Translations under genes and position numbers: made by a program
In this document: positions 33,895 to 44,625 of the stretch, in pieces
Numbering within the stretch: the stretch's first letter is position 1
Layout of the letters: every line of letters starts with the position of its first letter
The notes under the pieces: model-generated
Databases searched by the model: none
Told to the model about the DNA's origin: nothing
The model's input: the letters and a program-made list of their open reading frames with translations, nothing else
Source: Tanypteryx hageni
Taxonomy: Eukaryota; Arthropoda; Insecta; Odonata; Petaluridae
Length of the DNA stretch: 64,000 nt
Assembly: GCA_028673005.1 (NCBI GenBank)
Contig: CM054118.1
Coordinates: 5,420,410 to 5,484,409 of the forward strand
Reading direction: 5' to 3'

Positions 33895-34070
33895 AAACTA
33901 GACGGAAAAAGGGAAAGAGATAGGAAAAGGTTCCAGCTGATAGATGGAGAGTTATCAAGATATGAAGAGGACCGAAAAATAGGAGTGTTTGGAGAACCAG
34001 GTTTAACCATGAATAATCACGGACCTGTCTTCGGACAGACTACCTATGATGATGATTTATTAAAATTCAA
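33895..34070 (+). repeat. LINE 3' end, severely 5'-truncated
   Basis: Sequence GATAGGAAAAGGTTCCAGCT through GAACCAGGTTTAACCATGAA and AATCACGGACCTGT matches the reverse complement of 22030-22190, the 3' end of the LINE at 21985-23475. It ends in TGATGATGATTTATTAAA, a variant of the same tail. Coding potential at its start corresponds to the ORF2 C-terminus (LIDGELSRYEED). Confidence 0.8.
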
Positions 34071-34311
34071 TGTAAAAACCAAATGGGCTATTTTTCTGTT
34101 TCTTTCCTCTCATGTCTAATAGTTCATAAGTATGTCTAAATTTTGAGTCTGCTTTATTTCTCCTCTTCAAATTTTGAGGCCCCCTCTAAAGTGAGGCTCT
34201 GGGCCAAGGCCCATGTGGCCTCCCTCTTAAGCCGGCTATGCTAGCAGGCGTGTACTGAATCAATCATCGCGTTCCGAGCAATATTGCCACATGCAGTTTT
34301 TAATCAATAAA

Positions 34312-34361
34312 GCAGCCCGCGAGCCGCACTTGGTACATGGTCGCATGCGGCTCGCGAGCTA
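34312..34361. repeat. Short GC-rich inverted repeat
   Basis: CCCGCGAGCCGCA and TGCGGCTCGCGAG form a near-perfect inverted repeat with a loop of about 17 bp. It may be the terminus of a MITE, as ATAGTTTGTC follows it, but no second end was identified. Confidence 0.5.
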
Positions 34362-34767
34362 TAGTTTGTCAGTCTCCTGTCTCCAACGATAACTGTATTC
34401 TACATTATATATATCTCGGATTATTTTGTCTTCACCTTTGATTATAGTCGTCGCCCGTTATATCTACATTCTACATCTCGAATTTTTTGCGCAATAAAAA
34501 AAATATTTTCACTTTGGCGTGTCTATGCACCTGCTGAAATTGGAATTTCTACATAACCGTAAACGATTGAGTGTAGACTTCTGTACTGCTGTCATTTGTT
34601 TTTCTTTAGATTCCAATTTTGAAAAATATACAGTGTCGGATAGGGACCCATTCAAAAATTTTGTTGTTGAACTTTTCCGAAAAGATGGAAAGCTGAAATT
34701 TTGAACGTACATTTCCACATTACAAACGAGACTTTAGTGGCCGAACACGTGGTGGTATAACTACATA

Positions 34768-34959
34768 CAAAATCTGATGTGGCCACCACATGATTTTCTC
34801 CATGACTGTAATATTCCTCAAAATTCCAAATAGGTTAAATGATAATAAATATTTGAAGGAACTGCAAGATAATTTTTAAGACTACAGAGAACATAAATAA
34901 ACTCAAACCGTAGCTTCTGATATTGGATATATGTAGCTGGAAGTTCCAACAATTAGGAA
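34768..34959 (+). repeat. Dispersed repeat family R1, copy B (left part)
   Basis: Matches copy A at 18755-18930 (GATGTGGCCACCACATGA, ATTCCAAATAGGTTAAATGA, CTGATATTGGATATA). It stops at AATTAGGAAAA, where an R2 copy begins, and the family sequence appears to resume near 35935 (AAAATGTTTCAAACAAAGGT, AGAAAATTAAATTTC). Copy B therefore looks interrupted by an insertion of about 975 bp. Confidence 0.7.
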
Positions 34960-35145
34960 AACAAGAAGTCCAAACCAGAACTCATGCAGGCTGGTTTCCC
35001 CAAGTTGACGTCCCCAATTGATTATTTATCTTGACAGGAAATATTTCAGTATGTGTTAGTTATTCTGAGGAATTCTCATACCATAAATACCATTTGTAAT
35101 TCATAGTTTATCAATGTTAGAGAAAATTGGAAAAGAAATTGTTGA
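34960..35145 (+). repeat. Dispersed repeat family R2, copy 3 (partial)
   Basis: Matches 21501-21690 in the same orientation: ACAAGAAGTCCAAACCAG, ATGCAGGCTGGTTTCCC, TTTCAGTATGTGTTAGTTAT and GTTTATCAATG. The match fades after 35145. It seems to form the left end of a roughly 975-bp insertion inside an R1 copy. Confidence 0.75.
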
Positions 35146-35934
35146 ATGATGTGTGGGTCTCTATATTTAACCTTGAATCTTTTTACAGTTGAGAGAATGT
35201 CAGTCAGAAGTAGAAAACTCAGTGGCAAACGTAAGAATATATAATAGTATATAAGTAGTAAGAAGTTTGATAGTATCTTTTGTTTCATTAATGAAAATAC
35301 TGACGTATCCATTCATATTGCTTAAAATCAACGAAAATATACTGCTAGTTCAGAGTAATTCATCTTTAGATACTAGTAGGAGTGAAATTGTTGATCACCA
35401 ACGAGGTTTTCAATGGCATTTTTATAGGGAAAACAGTTTTCAGAATAATCTTAAATGACTAAAAATGAACAGTTTTTAAGATAAATAAAAACTTACTATC
35501 AATAATAATTACGATAAATAAAAAATTACAAGTATTAGCAGAAGTATCCCTTCAAAAAACGTAGGAATGCTCGTATCAATACAAATTCACATTAAAATAA
35601 AGAGACTTCTATTACACCACAAACAATGACAATAGTTTGTTTAATCTCTTTGCTATGATGGGCGCTTGTCTATCTTCCCACGCGAATTCAATACATTTAT
35701 CGCAGCACCAACGCTAGGATTTGTTGGCCGAGGTGACTAAATCACTCATCTTACGCGATGGTGAGGTGAGGTGGTTCGAACACCGCAAGCAGCTTTGGAT
35801 TATCAGATTGGAAGGGGTCCAATATATATATATATGTATATAAAAAGCAAATTTATTATAAAAGTTGGTAAGACGTAACTAAGCGTCAATTGTTAACAAT
35901 AGTCGTCGGTAGATGGCGTGGTGGTGGCAGCCTC

Positions 35935-36380
35935 TTAAATAATGAATTATATGAAAAAATGTTTCAAACAAAGGTTGTAGAAAATTAAATTTCGCACAAC
36001 ATTTATTTCAATATATTTTTACATTTATCAAATATTAAAGCAAATATTTCAAAATAACGAATAAGTGACAAGAGTAAACACCCGCTTCCGGTTGACTGGT
36101 TTTTACCAAAAACTAATCAGTTCTTCTGACTTTTATAAAAATGTTAAATATAAAATTTCACGTTGACCTGATTAATAGTATTTGAGTTAGAGCACCCACA
36201 AAAAGCTATCACATGCACGCACGCACACACGCATACACGCACATCATCGAGAAAATGGTCAAAACGTGTTCACGGGACCTCAAAACATGTATTACCGTTG
36301 AAATCTCGAATTTTTCATGAATACAATACTTTCCCCTTATACTACGTATATGGAGAAAGGAAAAAGAAGTGTTACTAAGA
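35935..36380 (+). repeat. R1 copy B (right part) and family 3' region
   Basis: Continues the R1 family (AGAAAATTAAATTTCGCACA, GTGACAAGAGTAAACACCCG, TTTTTACCAAAAACTAATCA). A CA/GC-rich microsatellite (CACGCACGCACACACGCATA) lies at about 36213-36242. The segment ends with CCCCTTATACTACGTATATG and GGAGAAAGG, a form of the terminal hairpin also seen at 36826-36856. Confidence 0.65.
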
Positions 36381-36404
36381 CGTAACTTAGCGTAAATTAT
36401 ACGG

Positions 36405-36865
36405 GAAAATGTTTCGGACAGACGTTATAGAAAATTAAATTTCCTGCGACGTTTATTCCAGTAATTCTTTTCAATGATGAAGTATTAAACAAAATATTTG
36501 AAAAAATCTGATGTATAGCCGCCACGACTTTCTCCATGCCTGTAACATTTCTGAAAATTCCAAATAGGTTAAATGATAATAAATATTTTAAGGAAATGCG
36601 AGAAAAATTTAAAGACTTGACAAAGAACAGAAATAAACTCAATCAAACATTGTAGAAAATTAAATTTCCTGCAACTTTTATTCCGATACATTTTTATATT
36701 CATCAAATATTAATGCAAATTTACAAAAACGGATGTGATAAGAGCAAACACCTACTTTCGGTTTACCGATTTTTACCAAAAACTAATCTCGAATCCGATT
36801 TTTTTCATAAAAACAATATGTAGGTACTTTCTCTATACTTCGTATATGGAGAAAGTAATAAATTA
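36405..36865 (+). repeat. Dispersed repeat family R1, copy D with terminal hairpin
   Basis: Contains the shared R1 blocks twice over (AGAAAATTAAATTTCCTGC at 36428 and again at 36652; CAAATAGGTTAAATGATAAT at 36562). The right end at 36826-36856 is a perfect hairpin: ACTTTCTC(T)ATAC, loop TTC, GTAT(A)TGGAGAAAGT. No coding sequence. Confidence 0.72.
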
Positions 36866-37180
36866 AGATAAGCTAAATTTACGCATATATTAAGTGATCA
36901 AATTTCCATAGCGAAATGAAACAAATAATTACCGAATTTAATACTTGAAAGAATTGCGTTAACTTGATCTACGTTCACACTAACGGCCGTATTCATAGAT
37001 TCGTTAGTAAGCTACTAAGGCCTACTAAACACTCTTAGTGGCACGCTGGTCCGTATGCCGTATTCATAGCGCACTACTAAGGGTGATTAAGCTTAGTCAT
37101 CTACTACCTTAGTAACCCTTAGTCACTCGCTCGCTAAACATACGACGCCGGTGTTTAAGCGTGTCACTAGTGAGTTCTCC

Positions 37181-37680
37181 TCTCCAGCTTTCGAAGTGTT
37201 GTCGTGCTTTTTAGGTGATCATTTGCTTTGAATATTTCTGTACGTATTTTATAGGTAATTAAGGTAGTTTAGGTTAATTCTTTAGTAGTGTCTCATTTTT
37301 GGTTAGTGGATTCAGAGTAGGTCAGTTTAGTTTCGTTCTTATAAATTTATTTATCGTATTGTTAGTTTACTTATACCGCCTTCTTCATCCTGTTTATTTT
37401 TGTATTTTGTTGTAATTATAAAAGTTGTCGTCTCCAGCTTTTGAAGTGTTGTGGTGTTGTTGTGCTTTTTAGGTGATCGTTTGTTTTGAATATTTCTGTA
37501 CGTATTTCATAGGTAATTAAGATAGTTTAGGTTAATTCTTTAGTAGTGTCTCATTTTTTGGTTAGTGGATTCAGAGTAGGTCAGTTTAGTTTCGTTCTTA
37601 TCAATTTATTTATCGTATTGTTAGTTTACCGCATTCTTCATCGTATTGTTTATTTTTGTATTTTGTTGTAATTGTAGAAG
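37181..37680. repeat. Tandem duplication, two units of 250 bp plus a degenerate third
   Basis: TCTCCAGCTT begins at 37181 and again at 37431. Both units share CTTTTTAGGTGATC, GAATATTTCTGTACGTATTT, AGTTTAGGTTAATTCTTTAG, GTGGATTCAGAGTAGGTCAG and TTATCGTATTGTTAGTTTAC with few differences. A weaker third match (AAAGTAGAGTAGGGTAGT, GCATTGTTAGTTTATT) occurs at 37845-37920. It lies just upstream of the Harbinger transposase start, so it is in the promoter or 5' leader. Confidence 0.88.
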
Positions 37681-37983
37681 CTAAGGTATATTTTTCGTGG
37701 TTGTTTACACCATTTTCTTCCTAGTTTAATTTGTTTTGAAATAACTATAGTGAACGATAGATTTAATTAATTTAGTTTAATATTACGATACATCTTTAGT
37801 TATTTCATTTTGGTTTAATTCATTTTTGTTAAGTTAGTGTAATTTAGCTTCAAAGTAGAGTAGGGTAGTGCAATTTCGTTTTTATCAAATTAGTTAGCGC
37901 ATTGTTAGTTTATTTATCCCGCATAGGTAATTGTTGTTGTTTGTTATATTTTATTTCACTTTCAAAATTCAATAATATTTGAA

Positions 37984-39187
37984 ATGGCAGTGTCCGATTT
38001 TGAAGACTTGGAAGAAGCATTGGAGTTAAGGGAAATGGAGGAAATTGGAGTAAATCGCGCTATAAAAGTGTATTTGCAGCGTCAGGATCCCATCAGGAAA
38101 TACTCCGATAGACTTTTTAGGCGTCGGTATATGTTCTCGAAAGCCAAATGCTCAAGCATTCATCAACAGGAAGAATTTCTTCAGCATAAATGTGCAAGTA
38201 AGTATCATTGTAAGATGTAGGTATATGTATATTTACTTGATTTTTCATTCATTGAAACAGACCATTAAAATGTAACTTAAATTATTATGAAATAGGTGGT
38301 TGCAGCAGCCAATTTGAAGATAAAAAATATTGTGGCACGATGGAGATGCAGCACACATGACTCAAGAATATTTAACGAGTCGAATTTGAAAAGGAAATTT
38401 GAAAGTGGCAACTACAAAGGACTCCTGTTGGGTGACAGTGGTTATGCTTGTCGTCCGTATTTACCGACACCTATGCGGAATCCTCAGGTAAACCTAAAAT
38501 AGTCATTATATGGGCATATATATTGAGCATTGTATATGTTAATGAGTAATTTATACCAATGATCAATACAGTCAGCAGCAGAGGAAGCATACAATGCAGC
38601 CCACATTCAAACCAGAAACACAGTTGAGAGGCTATTTGTTGTCTGGAAAATGACATTTCGATCATTGTACAGAGGCCTCACAGGGAACCTGGAAACCTCT
38701 AAAGCCATGATAGTGGCAATGGCTGTACTCCATAACTTGCGGATAGAGTACAGAATGGAAGGTTAGAAATCTTACATTATATCCTATAGTTTTATCCTTG
38801 GACACATTTTACCACCCAACCTCATCCATTACATAGTTCTAAGTTTGACAAATCTGTGCAACAATTATATTTTTTATTGCTCACTACCTCATTCTCTAAT
38901 AAAAAAAACGTGATTTAGCTATATATGTATTTCTCTATAATTTTACTTATGGCTTGAGAGGGAGTTATATTACTAACAGACTGCAACATAATTATAAATT
39001 ACAATTAACCTGCCCCTGTTACCTGCAATAAAAACATTCTTAATTTTCTTTGACAGAATCAGAAAGCAGTGATGATGACAGTGAAGATGAAAACTTGGAA
39101 GAAAATGACGAATATGAGGATAATGAAGTACCTACAGGAAGAGGAAATATATTTAGGAGGAATTTCATTGCTAACTATTTTGAGTAG
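37984..39187 (+). pseudogene. PIF/Harbinger transposase (HARBI1-like), multi-exon, internally deleted
   Basis: Exon 1 (37984-38197) starts MAVSDFEDLEEALELREMEE and has RQDPIRKYSDRLFRRRY, the usual HARBI1-type N-terminus. Exon 2 (from about 38296 to 38487) has NIVARWRCSTHDSRIFNESN and LLLGDSGYACRPYL, carrying the second catalytic Asp. Exon 3 (38572-38761) has RNTVERLFVVWKMTF with the catalytic Glu. Exon 4 (39057-39187) is an acidic tail ending FRRNFIANYFE. Donors are GTAAGT, GTAAAC and GTTAGA and the acceptors are good. The exon 1/2 junction stays in frame only if the NAGNAG acceptor at 38305-38308 is used. About 100 residues expected between exons 1 and 2, including the first catalytic Asp, are missing, so the copy should be catalytically dead. 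AATAAA is at 39190-39195. Confidence 0.8.
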
Positions 39188-39224
39188 AAAATAAAGTAAT
39201 CATGAAAATATTTGTTTTTTACTC

Positions 39225-40501
39225 TTTTATTTCATTTTTATATTTTTCAGCCCAATACAGTGTTTTAAATTTTTTAACTCTTTCCTCCCTGTGCAGCTCC
39301 TCTTCCCTTCCTTCCCGCCTTCTAAATGCATCCTTCTGCAACTCCATTTTTTCTTGGTGAAATTGAATTTTTGGGGCTTGTTTCTACCTGAAAGGTCAAG
39401 AAAATAAATTGGCGATTTACATCAATTACTGCTGTAATCATCAGCACTCATGTTTATTAGGGATGGAAGGAGTATTTATTCTGATGTTGACGGTTGTTAA
39501 GGGAAGTGGAATGTGTGCAGTAAGTGGTTAACTGAAACAAGGGGGATAGGACCAGGTTCATTATTCATGATGTTTTTGTTTATATAAATGCTTTCATAAG
39601 CATCCAGTTTATTTCTCTTGCATGCTAGCTATTCTTTATATATTGCCATATATTAGAGCACTTTGAGGGATGAGGAGGGGTGTCAACTGTTTCTCTCTCC
39701 TGCTCTACATTACTTAAATCGGGGATATTTTCTTCCTCCTGCTCCAAGTTAAACGAAACGGGTGCTGCTCTCTGTTTCTTTATCCTGCTGTTAATTCAAT
39801 AAAAGTCTTATTTAATACAATTTGCTCAAATTGGTTCAATTATACAAGCAAATTTTATAACTTGAAAATAAAAACCTCCAGCATTGTGAGCTTAACAGTG
39901 ATAAGAAATCAAGTTCTCTCCCTTAGCACTTCCAATTGCATTTAAATTCATTTTTCACCATATATATTCTAAAGTTCATTCTTAAATCTTAAGCTTACCA
40001 ATATTTCAAGTTCACCATCGTCATCAAACATGCTGCTATCCTTCACAAATTGATCTGGGATCAAATTTTGGATTATGTAATCCACCTCAGTTGGGGGAGT
40101 ATTTCCACTTCCAGAAGGAACTGGTCCACCTCCACCAGTCCCTCTCTGATATTTGTTTAACTGCAAAAATGGCAGATCTGATTGAATAACCACAAATCTT
40201 TATACATCCATCATTACTCAATAACTTTAACTTGAAAGGCTCTTACCATGGTGATTGAATCTTAGGAGGATAACTTCATCCTCCTCCATTGCTCCTTGAT
40301 CCTCTGCAAATTGCTTTCTCCACCATGCTTCGCTTCAAAAAGAGTCTTCCTCACCTCCATTCACATCTTCTGCTTTTTTAGCACCATGCGGTCATCGCAA
40401 CTTTTGTCTTCGAGTATGGAAATTCTGTCCCCTACTAACGCCAACAACGAATCTCTCTCTCCCTGCGACCAATTAAGAGGTCTTATCCTTTTCGCTTCCA
40501 T
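39225..40501 (-). pseudogene. Harbinger accessory Myb/SANT-like protein, multi-exon, broken
   Basis: Exon 1 (40501-40247) starts MEAKRIRPLNWSQGERDSLL and reads on as a Myb/SANT-like DNA-binding domain (LALVGDRISILEDKS, LQRIKEQWRRMK). It contains an in-frame TGA at 40363-40361 and a TAA near 40262. Exon 2 (40160-39999) follows a TTTTTGCAG acceptor, encodes RGTGGGGPVPSGSGNTPP, EVDYIIQNLIPDQF and DDDGELEIL, and ends at GTAAGC. Later minus-strand pieces at about 39645-39790 (VSFNLEQEEENIPDLSNVEQ) and 39388-39225 (QEKMELQKDAFRRREGREEE) look like the C-terminal acidic and coiled-coil exons. In this superfamily such a protein helps the transposase reach the nucleus and the element ends. The stops make this copy nonfunctional. 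Confidence 0.68.
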
Positions 40502-40600
40502 GACAAAATAACTTCAAACCGACTAAATAACCAACCAGTAAAATGATAAATCAATTAACAATAATAACAATGAACAATAACAACACAATTAAATCCAATA

Positions 40601-41100
40601 AGCATTGACGCAATGCAAGGAATACTTACAGAAATAAATCCTCTATTAAAATAACCACAAATACGTAACCTATATGAAAATTAATATAAAGCTAGAAATA
40701 TCAGGATAGTACTAAATAATACGTCCTAACTTAAACAACCAATCCACAAGAATCTACACCAACAAACCTACTAAAATAACTAGAACGATGATACCTATAT
40801 GAAAATAAAACACACAATAAATCCAGAAATATAAGCAAGATGTTAAATAATACGAGCTAACTAAACCACCCAACCCACAGTAAACTAAATTGATAATACA
40901 CAAAACTAAACTAGCACTAATCTAAATGATTTAAGGAAAACAATTATCAACACCGAAAAACAAAACAGCAATGAATTAAGCGTGCCCTGCGTGACCATGC
41001 CGCAGGATATTTACCAATCCGATAGAATATAACCATAAACGCCCACTTGACTACCTTCCCCGAAGAAATAAAAAAACACCACGCTACAACCATTTGAATA
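40601..41100. repeat. Imperfect direct repeats, probable Harbinger right flank
   Basis: ACCTATATGAAAAT, then AATATCAG or AATATAAG, then AAATAATACG..CTAACT and CAACC.AC occur at about 40670-40755 and again at about 40790-40880, a spacing near 125 bp. This may be the right subterminal region of the element. No inverted copy of the left terminus was found up to 41100. Confidence 0.45.
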
Positions 41101-41244
41101 AGAAACCCCTTCCTGCCTCTACGAAGTGGGAAGCGGTAGGAACACTGCGGATGGTTTAACAGCAGAAGGGTGTGATGCGCACCGGGATGTCGAGGCTTTG
41201 TGTGGGATTGTTGAGGGGCGGGGTACCATTCGGATTGGAGTGTT

Positions 41245-41275
41245 AGTGAGAGAGAGGATAAGAGAGAGAGAGAGG

Positions 41276-41306
<31 letters not shown>

Positions 41307-41308
41307 CG
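41245..41308. repeat. (GA)n simple repeat
   Basis: Two interrupted runs of GAGAGA with GGATAA spacers. ORFs across this area are low-complexity and are not called. Confidence 0.9.
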
Positions 41309-41796
41309 GAGATGGAAGGAGAAGAAGATACGGAGAGGGAGAGAAAAAAAAGTAGCTCGGTAGGCGTAATGTCCTTCCTATTTTGCAGATGGACTATTTT
41401 TCCCAGCCTCCTCCAACGAGTATCGTCCGTAGGATGGAATGGGATCTCCGAGGGGGTTGGTGAGTGGGGGAGGCGTTGGGGGGTTTTTATGCGTTTTCCC
41501 CCCGATAGGTTGGCAAAGAGAAAGAGAGGAGGAGATAGAGTTTATGGGGAGGGGTACTTTTATATATGTGTGTGTGTGTGAGCGAGAGATAGGAAAAGAG
41601 AGAGGAGAAGGGATCAAGAGGCACCCATTTCAACTAACTGCTATCATTCATTCTCGCCTCCTTGGGGAAAGAGAGGGGAAGGGAGGGCGTCGGTGGATGA
41701 GAGAGAGAATTGGCTCTCCTCCTTCGCCATTAAGACACCCTCCCAACTCCCTTTTTCCTACTCCCAGAGGAGGAACCTTGTTCTTCTCACTCCCTC

Positions 41797-41798
<2 letters not shown>

Positions 41799-41835
<37 letters not shown>
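41799..41835. repeat. (CT)n simple repeat
   Basis: An uninterrupted CT run of about 35 bp. The whole of 41100-41960 is strand-asymmetric: purine-rich up to about 41700 and then pyrimidine-rich. Confidence 0.9.
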
Positions 41836-41840
<5 letters not shown>

Positions 41841-41960
41841 GCTCTCTCCTACGCCCTCATCTCACACCCTTTTCTCCCGTTCTTCGAGAGGTCATCGATA
41901 TCGTCCTACGCCACTCTATTGGGCGCGTTAATCTATCACTTCGCGTCTTTGGAAAATTAA

Positions 41961-43072
41961 ATCGTTTTAAAGAACTTTTTCGCCTTTTTTTGACAAAAGA
42001 TTTTTATGGATATTTTCTGTAGAAATTTCCAAATGTAAAATTGGATTTACGGAAAATTCGAGTGGTAAAGCTACGGGGTTGTTGAAGTTGCGTGTGAACG
42101 AAGGATTGTCTTCGAGTTGTAGACGTTTGATCAGTGGGAATCCGGTCGTTTTATCATCTCGGTTTTTATGTATTTAGGTCAAAGTACGCATTATTCCCAT
42201 TCCTTTTTCGCGAATTATTTTAAAAAAGGAGAACATATTTTAAGAAAGCTACCATATATGAATTCTTCTAGCTACGTTCTTTTGAAGACACCGAAATCAA
42301 TTAACAACGAAAATTTTAAAGCTTTTTGTATTAAAAAGAAATCCAAATCTATTAGCACCACTAAAAGTAAACATTAAATCAGCCTCACCTACTATAAAAG
42401 CTGCCAAATAGAAAACTATTTTTAGAATTCTTCTTCTTCAGTTATTGCTTAGATTCATATTCATTGTAAGTATTATAGAAAAAGTCGTAATTGAACGAGT
42501 TTTTGGCTCTTGAAAAAGTGGTTTTTCCATTTGTAGGTTTAATAAGAGTTTATCAGGAAAAATATCCATTGAATTAAAATAATAATATTGGAACGGATCA
42601 AGAATGCTCATTAAAAATTAACGAAAACGAGAAAATTCTATCGAAAAAAACGCCTAAAATGTGTAGCAGTGCAATATATTCCTCACTTGTTCTGTATGAT
42701 TTGAACTTTGTTATGCAGTAAATGAATACAGGTAATTTCCGTGGCCACAGAACAAATTGATACACCTACACATATACGTTACTCTCAACTTCGTCATAAA
42801 GGTGAAAAGCAGGGGGTCCACCGTAAACCAGGTCCGGATTTTATTCATGAAGAAGCTGTTCTCTGCGTTTAATTCGCTAATCGGCCATTTTAAGGAAAGC
42901 GATAAGACTAAAAGATGTGGAGACGTGTGCTTCGCATCCGAAATACGAATACGGCTTCGTGAACCTTTTATGGTTGAAGGGATTAATCATATCGCTCATT
43001 TGATGCGAGCCATAAGCTGAAGTCATTAATTTGTATTTGGACTACATGACGCAGGTTGCAGTTAACGCAGCC
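41961..43072. other. No gene supported
   Basis: AT-rich; the ORFs at 42168-42377 and 42757-43020 have no recognisable domain. Confidence 0.4.
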
Positions 43073-43183
43073 ATGGATTACGCCATCGCCTCAGCCGTTG
43101 ACCTTCACACTTCGTCTTCGTCGTACTTCGTCCTCGGCGGATTTGAGATGCTCCCGGGTAGGCTGAGATGGACTGAGAAGAAG
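43073..43183 (+). CDS. Candidate coding exon, unidentified
   Basis: An ATG in strong context (GCAGCCATGGAT) opens 37 codons (MDYAIASAVDLHTSSSSYFV, then LGGFEMLPGRLRWTEKK) that end on a codon boundary at AAG|GTAAGG, a near-consensus donor. It is an isolated GC-rich island in AT-rich DNA. Acceptor-like CAG sites lie just upstream, so it could be a first coding exon with or without an upstream leader exon. No family is recognised and no partner exon was found. Confidence 0.35.
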
Positions 43184-44158
43184 GTAAGGTAAACTTTACT
43201 TCTTTGACTGTTGCCTTTTTATAGCCAAATTAGCGTAATTGTCCGTCAAATATGACGGGATTATCATAAAAGTATTCCAAAGATATATGATTTCGATGAG
43301 AAAAATCAGTAAGATATGCTATGATCTGGTTTGACTTTGACGCACAATCAAATCAGTGTTTTTGAAAGTTATCTTTGTTTTGATTACAGTTTAAGTAATT
43401 ATTAGTAGAGAGGCCAAATGATTATCCAAATATTTGCTGAAAATAAGAGGAAAATCGAAATAATAAGATGTAATGCATGAAGAAGTAGCTGAAATTTATT
43501 TGAAATATTTGAGAAAATTATAAGTTATTTAAAATGTAAAAAATTTACTTTAATAAATGAATTATTTTACTCTTATTAACTCGTAAAATACAGGATAAAA
43601 TGTGAACGAAATATTTGCTGTATTATCAGTTAAAGAAATCCATTGAAAATTACGTGTCCTATATTTAGTTTTATAAATTCCCACCATTTGGCAATGGCGC
43701 ATGATTCAATAGTATAACATTTTTTTATGATCAATTATAATTTATTATAGTTGTTTTTGTACTGCAGCTCCTTTTAATCCTATACTAATTCTACGTCCTC
43801 TTTCTCTTTCTCAATTTCTGCTCATTCCCATTCTCTTTTCCTTCCTCCCTCTAATTACTTAATCGATTCAGTAAATAGGTTATACCCATGTTTAAAAGTC
43901 TGACCCGTTTTAAAGCACTAAATTGGTACATTTATAATGAGGCCAAGAATAGAATTCAACAATTAGGACAACAGTGGTCCAATATAAATAATGCGTGAAA
44001 ACGCGAAAAATCGTATTAAAACGTAATTTTGGAGATATACGATTGAGATTTAAATTCTTCTCTTCGCATAACCAGTGTAAGTTAAATACCTCATCCTTGA
44101 AATACTTTAAAATGTAAACGAAAAAGGTCTGCATGTTAAGGAATGGCTTTTTGCGTAA

Positions 44159-44161
<3 letters not shown>
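43184..44161. other. No gene seen; AT-rich
   Basis: Intronic or intergenic AT-rich sequence. No feature supported. Confidence 0.4.

Positions 44162-44214
<53 letters not shown>
44162..44214. repeat. (TA)n microsatellite
   Basis: An uninterrupted TA run of about 53 bp. ORFs with Tyr-Ile repeats across it are artefacts. Confidence 0.97.
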
Positions 44215-44216
<2 letters not shown>

Positions 44217-44625
44217 TTGGTAATAATTCGGTCGCCTTCTCTCTCTTGTACTAAAGCATTCAAAACACACTTTCCTTACGCATATAGTATAAGGACGACA
44301 AAACAATCTCGAGGTTTAACAATGACACGGTCGGAAAGACAACATATCTTTAAAAAGCTTAACATTTTCCAAAAGTGAGATTTAAACCTATAGCTTGAGC
44401 GATTTCGAACCGAAGGCAAAAGTCGAAGATAAGAATAAAAATTTATGTTTATTTTTCTTTAAAATGGTTTAGGTCCGAAGACCGTAGGTCAATTACTTCT
44501 AATTTAATTTTTCAAAAGAAAAAAGCCTGCAAGTGAAAAAGGTATTTTAAGTGTTCTCTTATGAGGATTTCTATAGAGCGTTCCGGCGGACCAACGGGCT
44601 GACGGACGGACGGACCGACAGACCA

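Larger units (their letters stand above)
36984..40600. mobile_element. PIF/Harbinger element with convergent transposase and Myb-like genes
   Basis: A transposase gene on the plus strand (37984-39187) converges on a Myb-like accessory gene on the minus strand (39225-40501), the classic two-gene PIF/Harbinger layout. The left end is placed at CGGCCGTATTCATAG (36984), preceded by TAA, which fits the 3-bp target duplication of this superfamily. A second GCCGTATTCATAGC lies at 37057. Subterminal CTACTAAG/CTTAGTA(G) motifs cluster at 37000-37135. No matching right terminus was found, so the right limit is a guess. Confidence 0.75.

Noticed and set aside
35706..35790. tRNA-like sequence with TTGGCCGAGGTGAC and GGTTCGAACACC
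   Set aside because: The A-box-like and B-box-like parts are present, but the B box has an extra base and no acceptor or anticodon stem pairs; too weak to call.
36826..36856. Similarity of TATACTTCGTATA to a loxP-type recombination site
   Set aside because: Only a short core resembles it; it is better explained as the terminal hairpin of a repeat family present in more than one copy.
41126..41960. Long overlapping ORFs rich in Arg/Glu or Ser/Leu
   Set aside because: They cover GA and CT simple repeats and GGA-rich tracts; composition alone keeps stops away and both strands are open.
43910..44378. ORFs with long Tyr-Ile repeats
   Set aside because: Products of the (TA)n microsatellite.
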